Shown here one piece after another: positions 16,130 through 25,860 of a DNA stretch of 36,609 nt. The translations under genes were made by a program, and so were the position numbers. The DNA is taken from contig CANFUF010000018.1 of NCBI GenBank assembly GCA_947450095.1, positions 1-36,609 on the forward strand, written 5' to 3'. Below the pieces are notes generated by a model. It saw only the letters and a program-made list of their open reading frames with translations, did not search any database and was not told the origin of the DNA. The DNA is from Roseiflexaceae bacterium (GTDB lineage Bacteria > Chloroflexota > Chloroflexia > Chloroflexales > Roseiflexaceae). Numbering within the stretch: position 1 is the stretch's first letter; every line of letters begins with the position of its first letter.

Positions 16130-16996
16130 ATGCAAATCGGAATCAGTAGTTATAGTTTTGCCCGGCTGATGAAAAACGGCATGACCTACATGGAAGCCGC
16201 AACCAGCGCCAAAGCCATGGGGTATGACGTCTTTGAGGTACAGGCGTTACGCCTGCCGGCCGGCACCGACCGCCTGGCCTATGCCCACCAACTCAAGGCC
16301 CATTGTCTCGACATCGGCATCAGCATGGGCAACTTCACCGTCGATGCTGACTTTTTGACGGGGAGTGGTGGTGACACCGCCCAAGAAATCGCCCGCGTCA
16401 AAGGCGAAGTCGACATCGCTGTGGCATTGGGGGCACCTGGGATGCGCCACGACGCCACCTTTGGCTTCCCCGCTACCGCCCGCCGCAAAAGCTTCGCCGA
16501 TGCCCTGCCCACCCTCATCCAAGCCTGTCGGGCGGTGAGTGAATATGCCGCCAGCCACGGGGTCAAAACCATGGTCGAAAATCATGGTTTTTTGGTGCAA
16601 GACGCCGACCGCGTCGAGCAACTGGTGTGTGGCGTGGCCCACGACAACTTTGGACTGTTGCTCGACATGGGGAATTTTTTGTGTGCCGACGAATCACCGG
16701 CGGTGGCGTTTGGCAAACTGGCACCGTATGCCTTCCATGTGCACGCCAAAGACTTCTATGTGCGCGACGGTGCCCTACCCAACCCCGGCAAAGGCTGGTT
16801 CCAATCACGCGCCGGGCATTATTTGGCCGGCACGGTGGTGGGATTTGGGGTGGTACCAGTGGTGCAGTGTTTGCGGATTATGAAAAAATCAGGCTATACC
16901 GGCGCAGTCTCACTCGAATTTGAAGGCCTCGAAGAAAACCTGTGGGCGCTGGAAGTAGGCTACGAAAATCTGCACCGCGCCGTAACACTCGCCTAA
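16130..16996 (+). CDS. Sugar phosphate isomerase/epimerase-like TIM-barrel protein
   Basis: A 288-aa AP-endonuclease-2/xylose-isomerase-like TIM barrel. Metal-binding residues occur in the expected order: Glu in VENHG, Asp in LLDMGNF, His in FHVHAKDF and Glu in SLEFEGLEE. The start MQIGISSYSF at 16130 is chosen because AAAAGGAG lies 7 nt upstream; the longer frame from 16040 would begin inside the smpB terminator. It is followed after 12 nt by the fucosidase, so a two-gene sugar-catabolism operon is likely. The substrate is unknown; a fucose-derived or inositol-like sugar is possible. Confidence 0.88.
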   Translation: MQIGISSYSFARLMKNGMTYMEAATSAKAMGYDVFEVQALRLPAGTDRLAYAHQLKAHCLDIGISMGNFTVDADFLTGSGGDTAQEIARVKGEVDIAVALGAPGMRHDATFGFPATARRKSFADALPTLIQACRAVSEYAASHGVKTMVENHGFLVQDADRVEQLVCGVAHDNFGLLLDMGNFLCADESPAVAFGKLAPYAFHVHAKDFYVRDGALPNPGKGWFQSRAGHYLAGTVVGFGVVPVVQCLRIMKKSGYTGAVSLEFEGLEENLWALEVGYENLHRAVTLA

Positions 16997-17008
16997 AGGG
17001 GGCACTAG

Positions 17009-18394
17009 ATGCACACATCAGACCCACTCCAACCCTTTGGCGCAGTGCCCTCGCCGCGCCAACAGGCGTGGCACACTCACGAGTTTTATGGTTTTTTGCA
17101 CTTCACCGTCAACACCTTTAGCGACCGCGAATGGGGGCTAGGCAACGAATCCCCGGCAATTTTCAACCCCAGCGATTTCGATGCCACCCAAATCGTCGAC
17201 AGCGCCCGTCGTGGCGGCATGCACGGTCTGATCCTCACCGCCAAACACCACGACGGCTTTTGTTTGTGGCCATCGCAATACACCACCCATTCGGTCAAAC
17301 ACAGCCCGTGGCGTGATGGCAAAGGCGATGTCGTCGGCGAGCTGGCCCAGGCCTGTGCGGCGGCCGGGCTCAAATTTGGTATCTATTTGTCGCCGTGGGA
17401 TCGCAATCACCCCGACTATGGCACACCTGCCTATCTGACCTACTACCGCAATCAGCTCCGTGAATTGCTGAGCAACTACGGGCCACTGTGTGAAGTATGG
17501 TTTGACGGCGCCAATGGGGGTGATGGCTATTATGGGGGCAGCTACGAAAAACGCTCCATCGACAACACCACCTACTACGAGTGGGACGAAACTTTTGCGC
17601 TGGTACGTGAATTACAACCAGATGCCTGCATTTTTAGCGATGCCGGACCCGATGTGCGCTGGGTAGGCAACGAACAGGGCATCGCCGGCGACCCCTGCTG
17701 GCATACCATTGACCCCACCGGGCTCTACCCAGGCAATGCTGATCCGGCGCTGCTCAACGTCGGTCAGCGCCACGGCAGCGCCTGGCTACCAGCCGAATGC
17801 GATGTGTCGATTCGACCAGGCTGGTTTTATCACCAGCACGAGGACGACAAGGTACGCTCACCTGCAAATTTACTAGAGCTCTACTTCGCGTCGGTGGGAC
17901 GAGGCGCCAATTTGTTGGTGAATCTACCGGTGACACCGGCGGGGCAGGTGCATGCGCAGGACCGTGCCAACTTGTTGGCGTTTCACGCCTTGCGCCAGCA
18001 GATTTTTGCCAAAAACCTTGTCCAGCAGGCCCAACTCAGCACCAGTTCGGTCTATGCCGATTACACGCTCAGTGAGGCAGACGGCGCGTTTTGGATGCCA
18101 GACAGTGCCGACACGACTCCTTGGATCATAGCGCAGTTTGCGGCACCAGTGACGGTCAATCTAGTCGATCTCCGTGAGCACCTACCCCTCGGGCAACGTA
18201 TCGATGGGGTGGCGATTGATGTCAAAACTGACACTGGCTGGCGTGAAGTAGCCCAAGTCGCGGCGGTTGGCAACCGCCGCTTGATTCCGTTTGCACGCGT
18301 CAGCACCAGTGCCGTGCGGGTACGGATTGTGGCGAGTGCGGCACCGGCGGCGCTCCGGGCGCTAGCGCTCTACGATGATGTGACCCGCAGGTAA
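17009..18394 (+). CDS. Alpha-L-fucosidase (GH29)
   Basis: A 461-aa retaining exo-fucosidase. The barrel shows LTAKHHDGFCLWPS (about 76-89), FGIYLSPWD (about 123-131) and CEVWFDGANG, where Asp166 is the expected nucleophile. After the barrel (about 1-345), residues 350-461 look like a beta-rich carbohydrate-binding (F5/8-like) domain. There is no signal peptide, so it may act on imported fucosylated oligosaccharides. AGGGGG precedes the ATG 12 nt after the isomerase stop. It ends at a bidirectional terminator. Confidence 0.93.
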   Translation: MHTSDPLQPFGAVPSPRQQAWHTHEFYGFLHFTVNTFSDREWGLGNESPAIFNPSDFDATQIVDSARRGGMHGLILTAKHHDGFCLWPSQYTTHSVKHSPWRDGKGDVVGELAQACAAAGLKFGIYLSPWDRNHPDYGTPAYLTYYRNQLRELLSNYGPLCEVWFDGANGGDGYYGGSYEKRSIDNTTYYEWDETFALVRELQPDACIFSDAGPDVRWVGNEQGIAGDPCWHTIDPTGLYPGNADPALLNVGQRHGSAWLPAECDVSIRPGWFYHQHEDDKVRSPANLLELYFASVGRGANLLVNLPVTPAGQVHAQDRANLLAFHALRQQIFAKNLVQQAQLSTSSVYADYTLSEADGAFWMPDSADTTPWIIAQFAAPVTVNLVDLREHLPLGQRIDGVAIDVKTDTGWREVAQVAAVGNRRLIPFARVSTSAVRVRIVASAAPAALRALALYDDVTRR

Positions 18395-18413
18395 GGTATT
18401 TAGGGCATACAAA

Positions 18414-18447
18414 ACACCCCTCGCAAATAGTGCGAGGGGTGTTTTTT
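18414..18447. terminator. Bidirectional terminator
   Basis: ACACCCCTCGCA (18414-18425) pairs perfectly with TGCGAGGGGTGT (18431-18442), with TTTTTT after it and AAAA before it. It serves the converging fucosidase (plus) and Fe-S oxidoreductase (minus). Confidence 0.9.
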
Positions 18448-18452
18448 GTTAA

Positions 18453-20582
18453 CTACGAGACGGTAACTGATTTGAGCAACAATTCGGCCACATCTTGGCG
18501 GGCGACGGTTTCGTCGACGCCCGAGGTCTTGGCGGCGTCTTCAAACATCACCATACAAAAGGGGCAGGCCACCGCCACGGTATCGGGTTTTTCGACAGTG
18601 AGTTGCTCAAGCCGGATGACGTTGCTTTTTTTGTCGCCCCAACTCTCCATCCAGACATTGCCGCCACCACCGCCACAGCAGGTGGCTCGTTGGCGATTAC
18701 GCTCGGGGGCTTCCACCAGCTCGATGCCGGGGATTGACGACAGCAATTCGCGGGGGGCATCGTAAATGTCGTTGTAGCGCCCGATATAACAGGGGTCGTG
18801 GTAGGCCACTTTTTGGTTGACAGGGGTGACAGGGATGAGTTTTTTGTCTTGGACCAGTTGCGCCAAAAACTCGGTGTGATGCACTACCTGATAATCGATG
18901 CCCGCTTTGCCGCCAAACTGCACATATTCGTTTTGGTGTGAGTTGTAGCAATGGGCGCAGGTGGTGACCAATTGGGTGAATTTGTACTGCCCGAGGGTCT
19001 CGACGTTGGTTTCGGCTTGTTGTTTGAACAACAATTCTTCACCCATCCGCCGCGCCGGGTCACCCGTGCAGCACTCTTCGCCCCCCAATATGGCAAAATC
19101 AACACCCGCTTGTTGCATCAATTGGGCCATGGCGCGAGCGACTTTTTTGGAGCGGTCATCGTAGCTGGGGGCACATCCCACCCAAAACAACACCTCTACC
19201 TCGCCTTTTTCGGCCATGGTGGGGATGTTGAGGCCGGCGGCCCAATTGGCGCGCTCACGTTGGGGCAGACGCCACGGATTACTGGTGCGTTCGATGCCGT
19301 CGAGTACGCGTTTGACGCCGCTAGGAACTTCGCTTTGGATCATGGTCAGATTGCGGCGCATATCGACCACCAAGTCGACGTGGTCGATGAGAGCCGGACA
19401 TTCTTCGATACAGGCGCCACAGGTGGTGCAGCTCCAGATTTCGTTTTCGTCATAAAACCCTTGCTCGAGCAGGGCAATTGCGTCAAAGGCGCCACGACCG
19501 CTGGTAGCGGCTTCGGGCATTTTTTGGCTACCGTCCTTCATGGTGACGATATCGCCCCGTTGCATGTCAGCCAGCTTGGTGATGAGGAACTTGGGTGACA
19601 AATTGGCGCCAGCAGCATGGGCCGGACAGACCGATTGACAGCGGCCACAGCTCATACACGAATCGAGGTCGAGGCGTTGCTTCCAAGTCAAATCGTTGAG
19701 GGTGGCGACGCCTAGTTGCGGCTCATCTTTTTCGATTTCGGCATCAAAGTTGGGGATTACCGCCAGCGCGCCTTTGGGACGGGTGCGTTTGAAAAAGGCA
19801 TTGAGGGGCGTGTAGACCAAATGGCGCAAGCCGGTATAGGGGATAGCCGCCACAAATGCCAGCGACACAAAGGTATGCACAAACCACAGCCCCATGTGCA
19901 ACGCGAGCCCGATGCTACTGCCGTTGCCCAAACCAATAGCACGCATGATGGTGGCTAAGCCATAGCCGACAAATGATTGTACGGCCCATGATTGGGTGTA
20001 GACGGGCACGCCGGCGATGGTTTGATTGGCGAGGCGCAGGCCTTCGATGAAGTAGCCACTCACTCCCACAAAAATCAGCGACAGCAAGGCTTCACGGTCG
20101 TATTGGCGTTCGTGCAGACGTTCGGGGCGCGTTTTGTAGCGGCGCACGTATGCCCAGACCAGCCCGGCCACAAACAACAGCCCGACGAGATCGAGGATGG
20201 TCTCGTAAGTGCGATAAAAGTTACCCACCAAGATTTTGCCGACATCGGCGCCCACCAGGGGGATGGTGAAGTCTTCTTCGACGGCGATGACATCAGTGCC
20301 GATAAACAGACCGAGGAAGCCAAAAAAAATCAAGGCATGCATCATGCCCGGGCGGCGGTCTTGCAGGGTCTTTTTTTGGCCAAGGGATTGCGCCAAATAT
20401 TCGCTGGCCCGTGAGCCGAGGGCATCGAGGCGACTTTCGGGGCGGCCTTTGCGCCAGGTGGCAATATCGCGCAGGATGCCATAAAACAACACTAATACGG
20501 CAGCCAAGGCGGTCAAATAGACCGTCAAACTGCCGAGAATTTCGCCTATATTCCAATAAATCTGGCGTACCGCTTCAGTCAT
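18453..20582 (-). CDS. Membrane-bound Fe-S oxidoreductase (EtfD/HdrD-like)
   Basis: A protein of about 709 aa. The N-terminal ~270 residues form a NarI-like membrane cytochrome-type domain with five or so helices. Then come two 4Fe-4S motifs (CMSCGRCQSVCP and CTTCGACIEECP) and two CCG domains of the HdrD/GlpC type (GGEECCTGDP with TCAHC; CCGGGGG with CPFC). This layout is that of the ETF-linked menaquinone reductase EtfD and related heterodisulfide-reductase-like proteins. It probably passes electrons from a soluble donor to quinone. No etfAB is in the window. The start at 20582 is chosen for GGAG 6 nt upstream; an ATG four codons earlier lacks a ribosome site. Confidence 0.88.
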   Translation of the reverse strand: MTEAVRQIYWNIGEILGSLTVYLTALAAVLVLFYGILRDIATWRKGRPESRLDALGSRASEYLAQSLGQKKTLQDRRPGMMHALIFFGFLGLFIGTDVIAVEEDFTIPLVGADVGKILVGNFYRTYETILDLVGLLFVAGLVWAYVRRYKTRPERLHERQYDREALLSLIFVGVSGYFIEGLRLANQTIAGVPVYTQSWAVQSFVGYGLATIMRAIGLGNGSSIGLALHMGLWFVHTFVSLAFVAAIPYTGLRHLVYTPLNAFFKRTRPKGALAVIPNFDAEIEKDEPQLGVATLNDLTWKQRLDLDSCMSCGRCQSVCPAHAAGANLSPKFLITKLADMQRGDIVTMKDGSQKMPEAATSGRGAFDAIALLEQGFYDENEIWSCTTCGACIEECPALIDHVDLVVDMRRNLTMIQSEVPSGVKRVLDGIERTSNPWRLPQRERANWAAGLNIPTMAEKGEVEVLFWVGCAPSYDDRSKKVARAMAQLMQQAGVDFAILGGEECCTGDPARRMGEELLFKQQAETNVETLGQYKFTQLVTTCAHCYNSHQNEYVQFGGKAGIDYQVVHHTEFLAQLVQDKKLIPVTPVNQKVAYHDPCYIGRYNDIYDAPRELLSSIPGIELVEAPERNRQRATCCGGGGGNVWMESWGDKKSNVIRLEQLTVEKPDTVAVACPFCMVMFEDAAKTSGVDETVARQDVAELLLKSVTVS

Positions 20583-20624
20583 TTCAGGCTCCATCGCATA
20601 CGTGTGGCATCGTCTATCTGCGTT

Positions 20625-20654
20625 ATCCTAGCACGGGGAGGCGTGGTGCGTCAA
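20625..20654 (-). promoter_or_regulatory. Promoter of the Fe-S oxidoreductase gene
   Basis: On the minus strand TTGACG (20654-20649), an 18-nt spacer and TAGGAT (20630-20625), about 43 nt before the start. A divergent plus-strand -10-like TATACT (20671-20676) lies nearby for the SDR gene, but with no clear -35. Confidence 0.55.
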
Positions 20655-20719
20655 TTGATGCAATCAGCGGTATACTAGCAGTATTAGCCGTTTTTTGGTT
20701 CATCAAGGAGGATGACTTC

Positions 20720-21523
20720 ATGCGTTACGACGATAAAATCACGATTGTAACCGGTGGCAGCAAAGGGATTGGCGAGGGCTGCGTGCGCGTGTTTGCCGAT
20801 GCTGGGGCCACGGTGGTGTTTTGTGCCCGCAACGAAAAAGAAGGCACTGCCCTCGAACAAGAACTCAACGCCAAACGCCCCGGTAGCGCCTGGTTTATCA
20901 AATGCGATGTCTCAAAGACCGACGACATCGAAGCCATGATCAAAGCGGTGGTGGCCAAATACGGCCGCATCGATTGTCTCATCAACAACGCCGGCTGGCA
21001 TCCACCGACCCGCACCATTGACCAATTCAGCGTCCAAGACTTCCGTGATTTGCTCGAACTCAATCTAGTGAGTATTTTTGCAGCCTGTAAATTTGCCCTG
21101 CCCTACCTACGCCAAGTCCAAGGCAACATCATCAATATGTCGAGCTTGGTCGGTACCATCGCCCAGCCCTTTGCGACGACCTATGTGGCCACCAAAGGGG
21201 CCATCACGTCGTTCACCAAGGCCTTGGCCATCGACGAAGCCGCCCACGACGTGCGCGTCAATTGTGTCTCGCCGGGCAACGTCTATACGCCGTTGTGGCA
21301 AGCAGGGATTGATGCATCAGACGATCCGGTGTTGACCCGCCAACACGGCGACAACGCCCAGTTGATGGGCCGCATGGGTACGATCGAAGAAGCGGGCAAA
21401 CTCTGTTTGTTTATTGCTGCCGAAGCGACCTTCACCACCGGTGTCGATCATTATTTGTCGGGTGGCGCTGAGTTGGCCTATGGCCGCAAAACCCGCAAAG
21501 GCGAAGCCGGCCCATCCTGGTAG
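20720..21523 (+). CDS. Short-chain dehydrogenase/reductase (SDR)
   Basis: A 267-aa classical SDR. The nucleotide-binding glycines are in TGGSKGIGEG (11-20), followed by NNAGW (89-93), Asn114, Ser141 and the catalytic Tyr155/Lys159 in YVATK. The Arg at 37 (CARNEK) after beta-2 may favour NADP(H). A near-perfect AAGGAGG lies 8 nt before the ATG at 20720, which rules out the longer upstream reading frame. The C-terminal tail GRKTRKGEAGPSW is basic and slightly extended. The substrate is unknown. It is divergent from the Fe-S oxidoreductase and upstream of a small TIGR04076-like gene. Confidence 0.92.
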   Translation: MRYDDKITIVTGGSKGIGEGCVRVFADAGATVVFCARNEKEGTALEQELNAKRPGSAWFIKCDVSKTDDIEAMIKAVVAKYGRIDCLINNAGWHPPTRTIDQFSVQDFRDLLELNLVSIFAACKFALPYLRQVQGNIINMSSLVGTIAQPFATTYVATKGAITSFTKALAIDEAAHDVRVNCVSPGNVYTPLWQAGIDASDDPVLTRQHGDNAQLMGRMGTIEEAGKLCLFIAAEATFTTGVDHYLSGGAELAYGRKTRKGEAGPSW

Positions 21524-21530
21524 TCAACTA

Positions 21531-21560
21531 TGGGGTGGTGGGGGAATTCCCACCACCCCA
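21531..21560 (+). repeat. GC-rich 12-bp hairpin between the SDR and TIGR04076-like genes
   Basis: TGGGGTGGTGGG and CCCACCACCCCA are perfect complements around GGAATT. There is no U-run, so partial termination or mRNA processing between two otherwise linked genes is more likely than full termination. Confidence 0.65.
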
Positions 21561-21577
21561 CTTGCGTTGGAGCAGCT

Positions 21578-21895
21578 ATGTCATTACCGTTTCAACTTTA
21601 TGATTTGCGGATTCAGGTGGTTGCCATCGAAGGGCGTTCGGTATGTGGCTTGGCGGTAGGCGATTATTTCGAGCTGACCGACAGTAGCCGTGTACACATC
21701 CCCGCCGGCAAACATTTTTGTTTGTATGCCCTGAGTGCAATTTTGCCGTTATTGCCGGCCAAACAGCGCTTGTTGGCCGGGAATGATTGGTTGGAGCGCG
21801 ATACATTGGTGGCTTGCCCTGACCCCGAAGAGCGCTTGATTATGCAAATCGAACGCATCGCCACCCGCACCCTCGACAGCACCGAATTAACCTAA
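21578..21895 (+). CDS. Small TIGR04076-family-like protein
   Basis: A 105-aa protein from the ATG at 21578, with GGAG 7 nt upstream. It resembles the uncharacterised TIGR04076 family: an N-terminal IEGRSVCGLAVGDYFEL strand region, then a conserved Cys (CLYALSAILPLLPA) and a C-terminal CPDPEERLIMQIER. No enzymatic motif is visible and no function is assigned. It is probably expressed with the SDR, separated by a hairpin. The longer reading frame starting in the hairpin is rejected. Confidence 0.7.
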   Translation: MSLPFQLYDLRIQVVAIEGRSVCGLAVGDYFELTDSSRVHIPAGKHFCLYALSAILPLLPAKQRLLAGNDWLERDTLVACPDPEERLIMQIERIATRTLDSTELT

Positions 21896-22113
21896 ATCAG
21901 TCCAATCAATGTCCTCGTTGGCGTGCTGAATGGTGCGTGTATTAGGCAATGTGCCGCTGGCGGTGTTTTTTGTGAAATCACACGACAAAAATCTGTGTAA
22001 TTGCGGACGCTACTCGTCATAAAAATCCGCACGCAATGCACAATCATGTAGAATTAAAACGTAACAGTCGCATCCCACCATTGATTACCTGATTATCCTG
22101 GGAGTATAAACGA

Positions 22114-24816
22114 ATGCACGGTAGGCAACGGATTATCGCGGCATGGAGTTATGTATGTATTTGTGTGGTGTTGTTATTATTTACGAGCACCCATACCAAT
22201 AGCCTCGATATTACGCACACAGATGCCACCGTCACAAATTTTCACGAAATCGAAACACGTACAGTTGCACCGTTGTCATTTCGGTGGGGGGCCAATGATG
22301 CCACCCTCCAATTACCCTATAGCAGTAGTGGACCACAAATTCTCAAGTTTTTTGCCACCACACCCCAACCGAGCCATATTACGCTCCGGATCAACGGGAA
22401 TGGAATCGGCACCTATATCATCCAACCCGGCCAATTTCGCACCTATTGGATCCTGAGCACGATTCCCTGGCAAGCACAATACGCCCAAACCACCCTCGTA
22501 TTTCATAGTGATAACCCTTCACTTGTGCGCCGTGAAATCGCAATTGGACTTACCGAGGCAACGCTCTACCCGTTATCCCCGATTACCCTGCCGGCAGCCA
22601 TCATCTGGTTGCTCTTGTTCTATACCGTGGTACTTACCTATGGGTGGCGTTTGTCACGCAGGCAACTCATCGGCTACTATGTGGCAAGTTGTAGCTATAT
22701 CGTGTTGCTCACCAACTTTGGACTCACGAGTCCATGGTGGATTTATGCCTATATTGTGGGGTTTGGTAGTGTGGTGGCACTCTTGCAGGCACCTACCCCA
22801 ACACCCCCGGTAGTGACCGCCCATACCTCGTATCGCCGCGATATCGACGGATTACGGGCGCTGGCGGTAATGGCGGTGGTGGGCTATCATGCCTTCCCAG
22901 CCCTACTCCACGGTGGGTATGTGGGCGTTGATGTGTTTTTTGTGATTTCCGGTTATTTGATTTCGCAAATCTTGTTGCGCCAAATCGCCACCAATTCATT
23001 TACCTTCCGCGATTTTTATAGTCGGCGCATCCGGCGCATCTTCCCGGCACTCAGTGTGCTCTTTGGGGCAATCCTGGTATTTGGGGCAATCTGCCTCGTC
23101 CCCGCCGAATACCAAGATTTGGGACGCGCCGTGGGGGCCGGGGCCGGTTTTTTTGCGAATCTGCAGCTCTATCATGACATCGGCTATTTTGATACCCAGT
23201 CGATTTACAAACCACTGCTCCATTTATGGTCACTTGGCATCGAAGAGCAGTTTTATGTGGTTTGGCCCGTATTGTTGCTCCTGTTCCGCCGGCGCTTCAC
23301 CGCCATCCCGGGGGTATTGATTGCCCTGACGGGCATGTCGTTTATCACAAATATTATGTTGAGCAATACCACTCCCGATGCCGCATTTTATTGGCCGATA
23401 AGTCGGTTTTGGGAGTTGGCCATCGGCGGCTTACTGGCCTATACCACCGTCATGCCCCCAAAATCCCCGCTACCAACGCAGACCGTACGCACCCTGCAAT
23501 CACTCGTGGGGGCAGTGGTGGTGATTGGGAGTATGTATGCCTATACCGATCAGCTGGCGTATCCAAGTTATTGGGCCCTCTTACCGGTCATTGGCACCTA
23601 TTTATTGCTACAGGCTGGTGAGGATGCCTGGTTCAATCGGGTCGTATTATCCCAAAAAATCTTGGTGTGGATTGGGTTGATTAGCTTTCCGCTCTATTTA
23701 TGGCATTGGTCGCTACTCTCGTTTGCCTATATTTTATTGAGTAGTATCCGCTTACCCCTGCTCGTGAGTAGCAGTATTGTGGTTGCGAGTGTGGTGTTGG
23801 CGGCAGGCACCTATTGGTATATCGAAAAACCGTTGCGGGTTGGGCGCTATCGCACCATACCCACATTCCTCATCGCACTCTGCACATTTGCAATCGGGGG
23901 AATCGGCTATGGATTAATAGGGAGCGGAATTATCGCACCCTACAATCGCACGATTGCCATCAGTGACAATACCGCCGCTGCACCGATTACACACACTCCA
24001 CTCCCGCATTCGCGGTGCGAAGCACTATCACTCAGCCCTATTGCGACGTGTTGGAGCAATACCCCCAACGATAGCCGGGGAACCGAATATTATTTTGTAG
24101 GAGATAGTCATGCCGAGGCGCTTGCATCTGATGCAATCAGCTACGGTACCCCCCACCATCTCACCTACTATTCGGTCTATGGATGTCTCCCGTTTTTGGG
24201 CATAGAACGTTATACCGGTGATGCAACTGAAGCATTTGGATGTGCCAATCCACAAGGGCTAGCGAGTTTACTCCAAACCCTCGCCAATCAACAAACCACA
24301 AATCATCGTGTCGTGGTATTAGTGTCACGCTATTCGTTTATGGAGCCCGATGTAGCGGATACGCCCTTGAGCAAACAAGTCTATTTCCAATTTGCTGGGC
24401 CACGCCAACCCAGTGATCGCATCAATCGCGACGACGTATTCCGCCAAGGTTTACGCAACACCCTCGATCGACTCACGACCCTCCCCAATACGACCGTGGT
24501 ATTTATGCATCAAGTGCCAGAGCTTAATTTTGCCCCCCAAAGCTGTAATCGTTGGCAAATAGTGCATCCCAATCAACGCGAATGCACTATTGCACGGCAA
24601 ACCGTCGATACGTATTTTGCGCGCTACAAAGCCAATGCAGCTACTGTTTTGAGCGATTACCCAACCGTCATACAATATGACCCAATGACGCAGATGTGCG
24701 ACGCAACGGTCTGTACGGTGATTCACGAGGCGATTTCGTGGTATCACGATACCAATCACGTATCCCCGGCTGGCGCCAAAATCATCACCACCGAATTGTG
24801 GAAACGGTTCCCCTAG
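22114..24816 (+). CDS. OafA-type membrane O-acyltransferase with SGNH domain, copy 1
   Basis: A 900-aa membrane protein in three parts. Residues 1-235 hold an N-terminal helix (10-25), a beta-rich extracytoplasmic segment and three further helices. Residues 240-600 are an acyltransferase-3 domain with RRDIDGLRALAVMAVVGYHA (His259 catalytic), GVDVFFVISGYL and RRIRRIFPAL. Residues 640-900 are an SGNH domain with GDSH and the C-terminal DTNH dyad. Such proteins move an acyl group, usually acetyl, across the membrane onto cell-surface polysaccharide. The N-terminal module, with the motif QPGQFRTYWILSTIPWQ, is unusual for the family. GGGAG lies 9 nt before the ATG. Codon use is more AT-rich than the flanking housekeeping genes. 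Confidence 0.92.
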   Translation: MHGRQRIIAAWSYVCICVVLLLFTSTHTNSLDITHTDATVTNFHEIETRTVAPLSFRWGANDATLQLPYSSSGPQILKFFATTPQPSHITLRINGNGIGTYIIQPGQFRTYWILSTIPWQAQYAQTTLVFHSDNPSLVRREIAIGLTEATLYPLSPITLPAAIIWLLLFYTVVLTYGWRLSRRQLIGYYVASCSYIVLLTNFGLTSPWWIYAYIVGFGSVVALLQAPTPTPPVVTAHTSYRRDIDGLRALAVMAVVGYHAFPALLHGGYVGVDVFFVISGYLISQILLRQIATNSFTFRDFYSRRIRRIFPALSVLFGAILVFGAICLVPAEYQDLGRAVGAGAGFFANLQLYHDIGYFDTQSIYKPLLHLWSLGIEEQFYVVWPVLLLLFRRRFTAIPGVLIALTGMSFITNIMLSNTTPDAAFYWPISRFWELAIGGLLAYTTVMPPKSPLPTQTVRTLQSLVGAVVVIGSMYAYTDQLAYPSYWALLPVIGTYLLLQAGEDAWFNRVVLSQKILVWIGLISFPLYLWHWSLLSFAYILLSSIRLPLLVSSSIVVASVVLAAGTYWYIEKPLRVGRYRTIPTFLIALCTFAIGGIGYGLIGSGIIAPYNRTIAISDNTAAAPITHTPLPHSRCEALSLSPIATCWSNTPNDSRGTEYYFVGDSHAEALASDAISYGTPHHLTYYSVYGCLPFLGIERYTGDATEAFGCANPQGLASLLQTLANQQTTNHRVVVLVSRYSFMEPDVADTPLSKQVYFQFAGPRQPSDRINRDDVFRQGLRNTLDRLTTLPNTTVVFMHQVPELNFAPQSCNRWQIVHPNQRECTIARQTVDTYFARYKANAATVLSDYPTVIQYDPMTQMCDATVCTVIHEAISWYHDTNHVSPAGAKIITTELWKRFP

Positions 24817-24843
24817 CACATGAATCAGACAAAGGGATTTCGC

Positions 24844-25854
24844 ATGCCAGAAGTAAGTATCGCCTTCCAAACCAACAAACACGCCAGCGATTATATTGCC
24901 TTGGCCAAGCTGGTCAATCAATACGATTTCGCCGCAGTCAGTGTCTATTGCGATGCACCCTACCACACCAGCTACGGCCCGTTACTCTTGATGGCGCCCC
25001 ACATCACCCGAGCCCGCATTGGCTGTGCCGCGGTTTCGCCGGCGCGCATGGCCCCCATCGACATTGCCGCCGACGCCGCCTTGCTGGCCGATGTCGCCCA
25101 AGCCGGCACATATGTCGGGATTGCCCGGGGGGCGTGGTTAGCAGATCACGGCATCAGTGAACCGAGCAAACCAATCCAAGCCATCCGCGAAAGTATCGAA
25201 ATCATACGCTTGCTCTGGAGCGGGAAGTCTGCAGCGTACCACGGCCAATGCTACCAAATCGCGCCTCACGTCCAAGCCGGCTACCCCTTGCCCAGCCAAC
25301 CCATCCCGATCATGATTGGCACGTGGGGGCGGGGGTTGTGTGCGGTGGCTGGGGAATTGGCCGACGAAGTCAAAGTGGGTGGGTCTGCCAACCCGGCGGT
25401 GGTGTCATTTATCCGTGACTATATTGCGGTTGGTGAAAAAAAAGCTGGGCGCGCCCGTGGTAGTGTCAAAATCGCCCTCGGGGCGGTGACGGTCGTGGAT
25501 CACGACCGTGATGCGGCGCGCACAATGGCCCGCCAAGCGGCGGTGCTCTACCTGCCCGTGGTGGCACCACTCGACCCGAGTGTACAGGTCGACCCAGAAT
25601 TAATCCAGCGCCTGCAACGGGCTGCCGACAGTGGTGATTTCGCCGGCGGCGCATCGTTGATTTCCGATGAATTACTCGACAAATTTGCCTTTAGTGGCAA
25701 CGCCAACGACATCATCCAGCAGTGTGAACAACTCTTTGCCGCTGGTGTCGACCGCATCGAGCTGGGCACGCCCCACGGCGTCGCTGTGGCAGCTACGGGC
25801 ATTAATATTATTGGCAAACAGGTATTACCGGCGCTCAAATCATTCACACATTAA
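24844..25854 (+). CDS. LLM-class (F420-dependent-type) oxidoreductase
   Basis: A 336-aa luciferase-like TIM-barrel protein, resembling F420-dependent methylenetetrahydromethanopterin reductase. It shows the N-terminal IAFQTNKHASDYIALAKL, GTYVGIARGAW, and IRLLWSGKSAAYHG followed by PIPIMIGTWG, the usual cofactor-binding order. The start at 24844 has AAAGGGA upstream and is preferred over the ATG at 24820. The substrate and the cofactor (F420 versus FMN) are not determinable here. Its codon use is GC-rich like the housekeeping genes, in contrast to the two acyltransferases that flank it. Confidence 0.88.
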   Translation: MPEVSIAFQTNKHASDYIALAKLVNQYDFAAVSVYCDAPYHTSYGPLLLMAPHITRARIGCAAVSPARMAPIDIAADAALLADVAQAGTYVGIARGAWLADHGISEPSKPIQAIRESIEIIRLLWSGKSAAYHGQCYQIAPHVQAGYPLPSQPIPIMIGTWGRGLCAVAGELADEVKVGGSANPAVVSFIRDYIAVGEKKAGRARGSVKIALGAVTVVDHDRDAARTMARQAAVLYLPVVAPLDPSVQVDPELIQRLQRAADSGDFAGGASLISDELLDKFAFSGNANDIIQQCEQLFAAGVDRIELGTPHGVAVAATGINIIGKQVLPALKSFTH

Positions 25855-25860
25855 TTGTGC

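Noticed and set aside
20411-20719. Long N-terminal extension of the SDR gene
   Set aside because: It overlaps the divergent oxidoreductase gene and promoter region; AAGGAGG before ATG 20720 and the SDR fold fix the start there.
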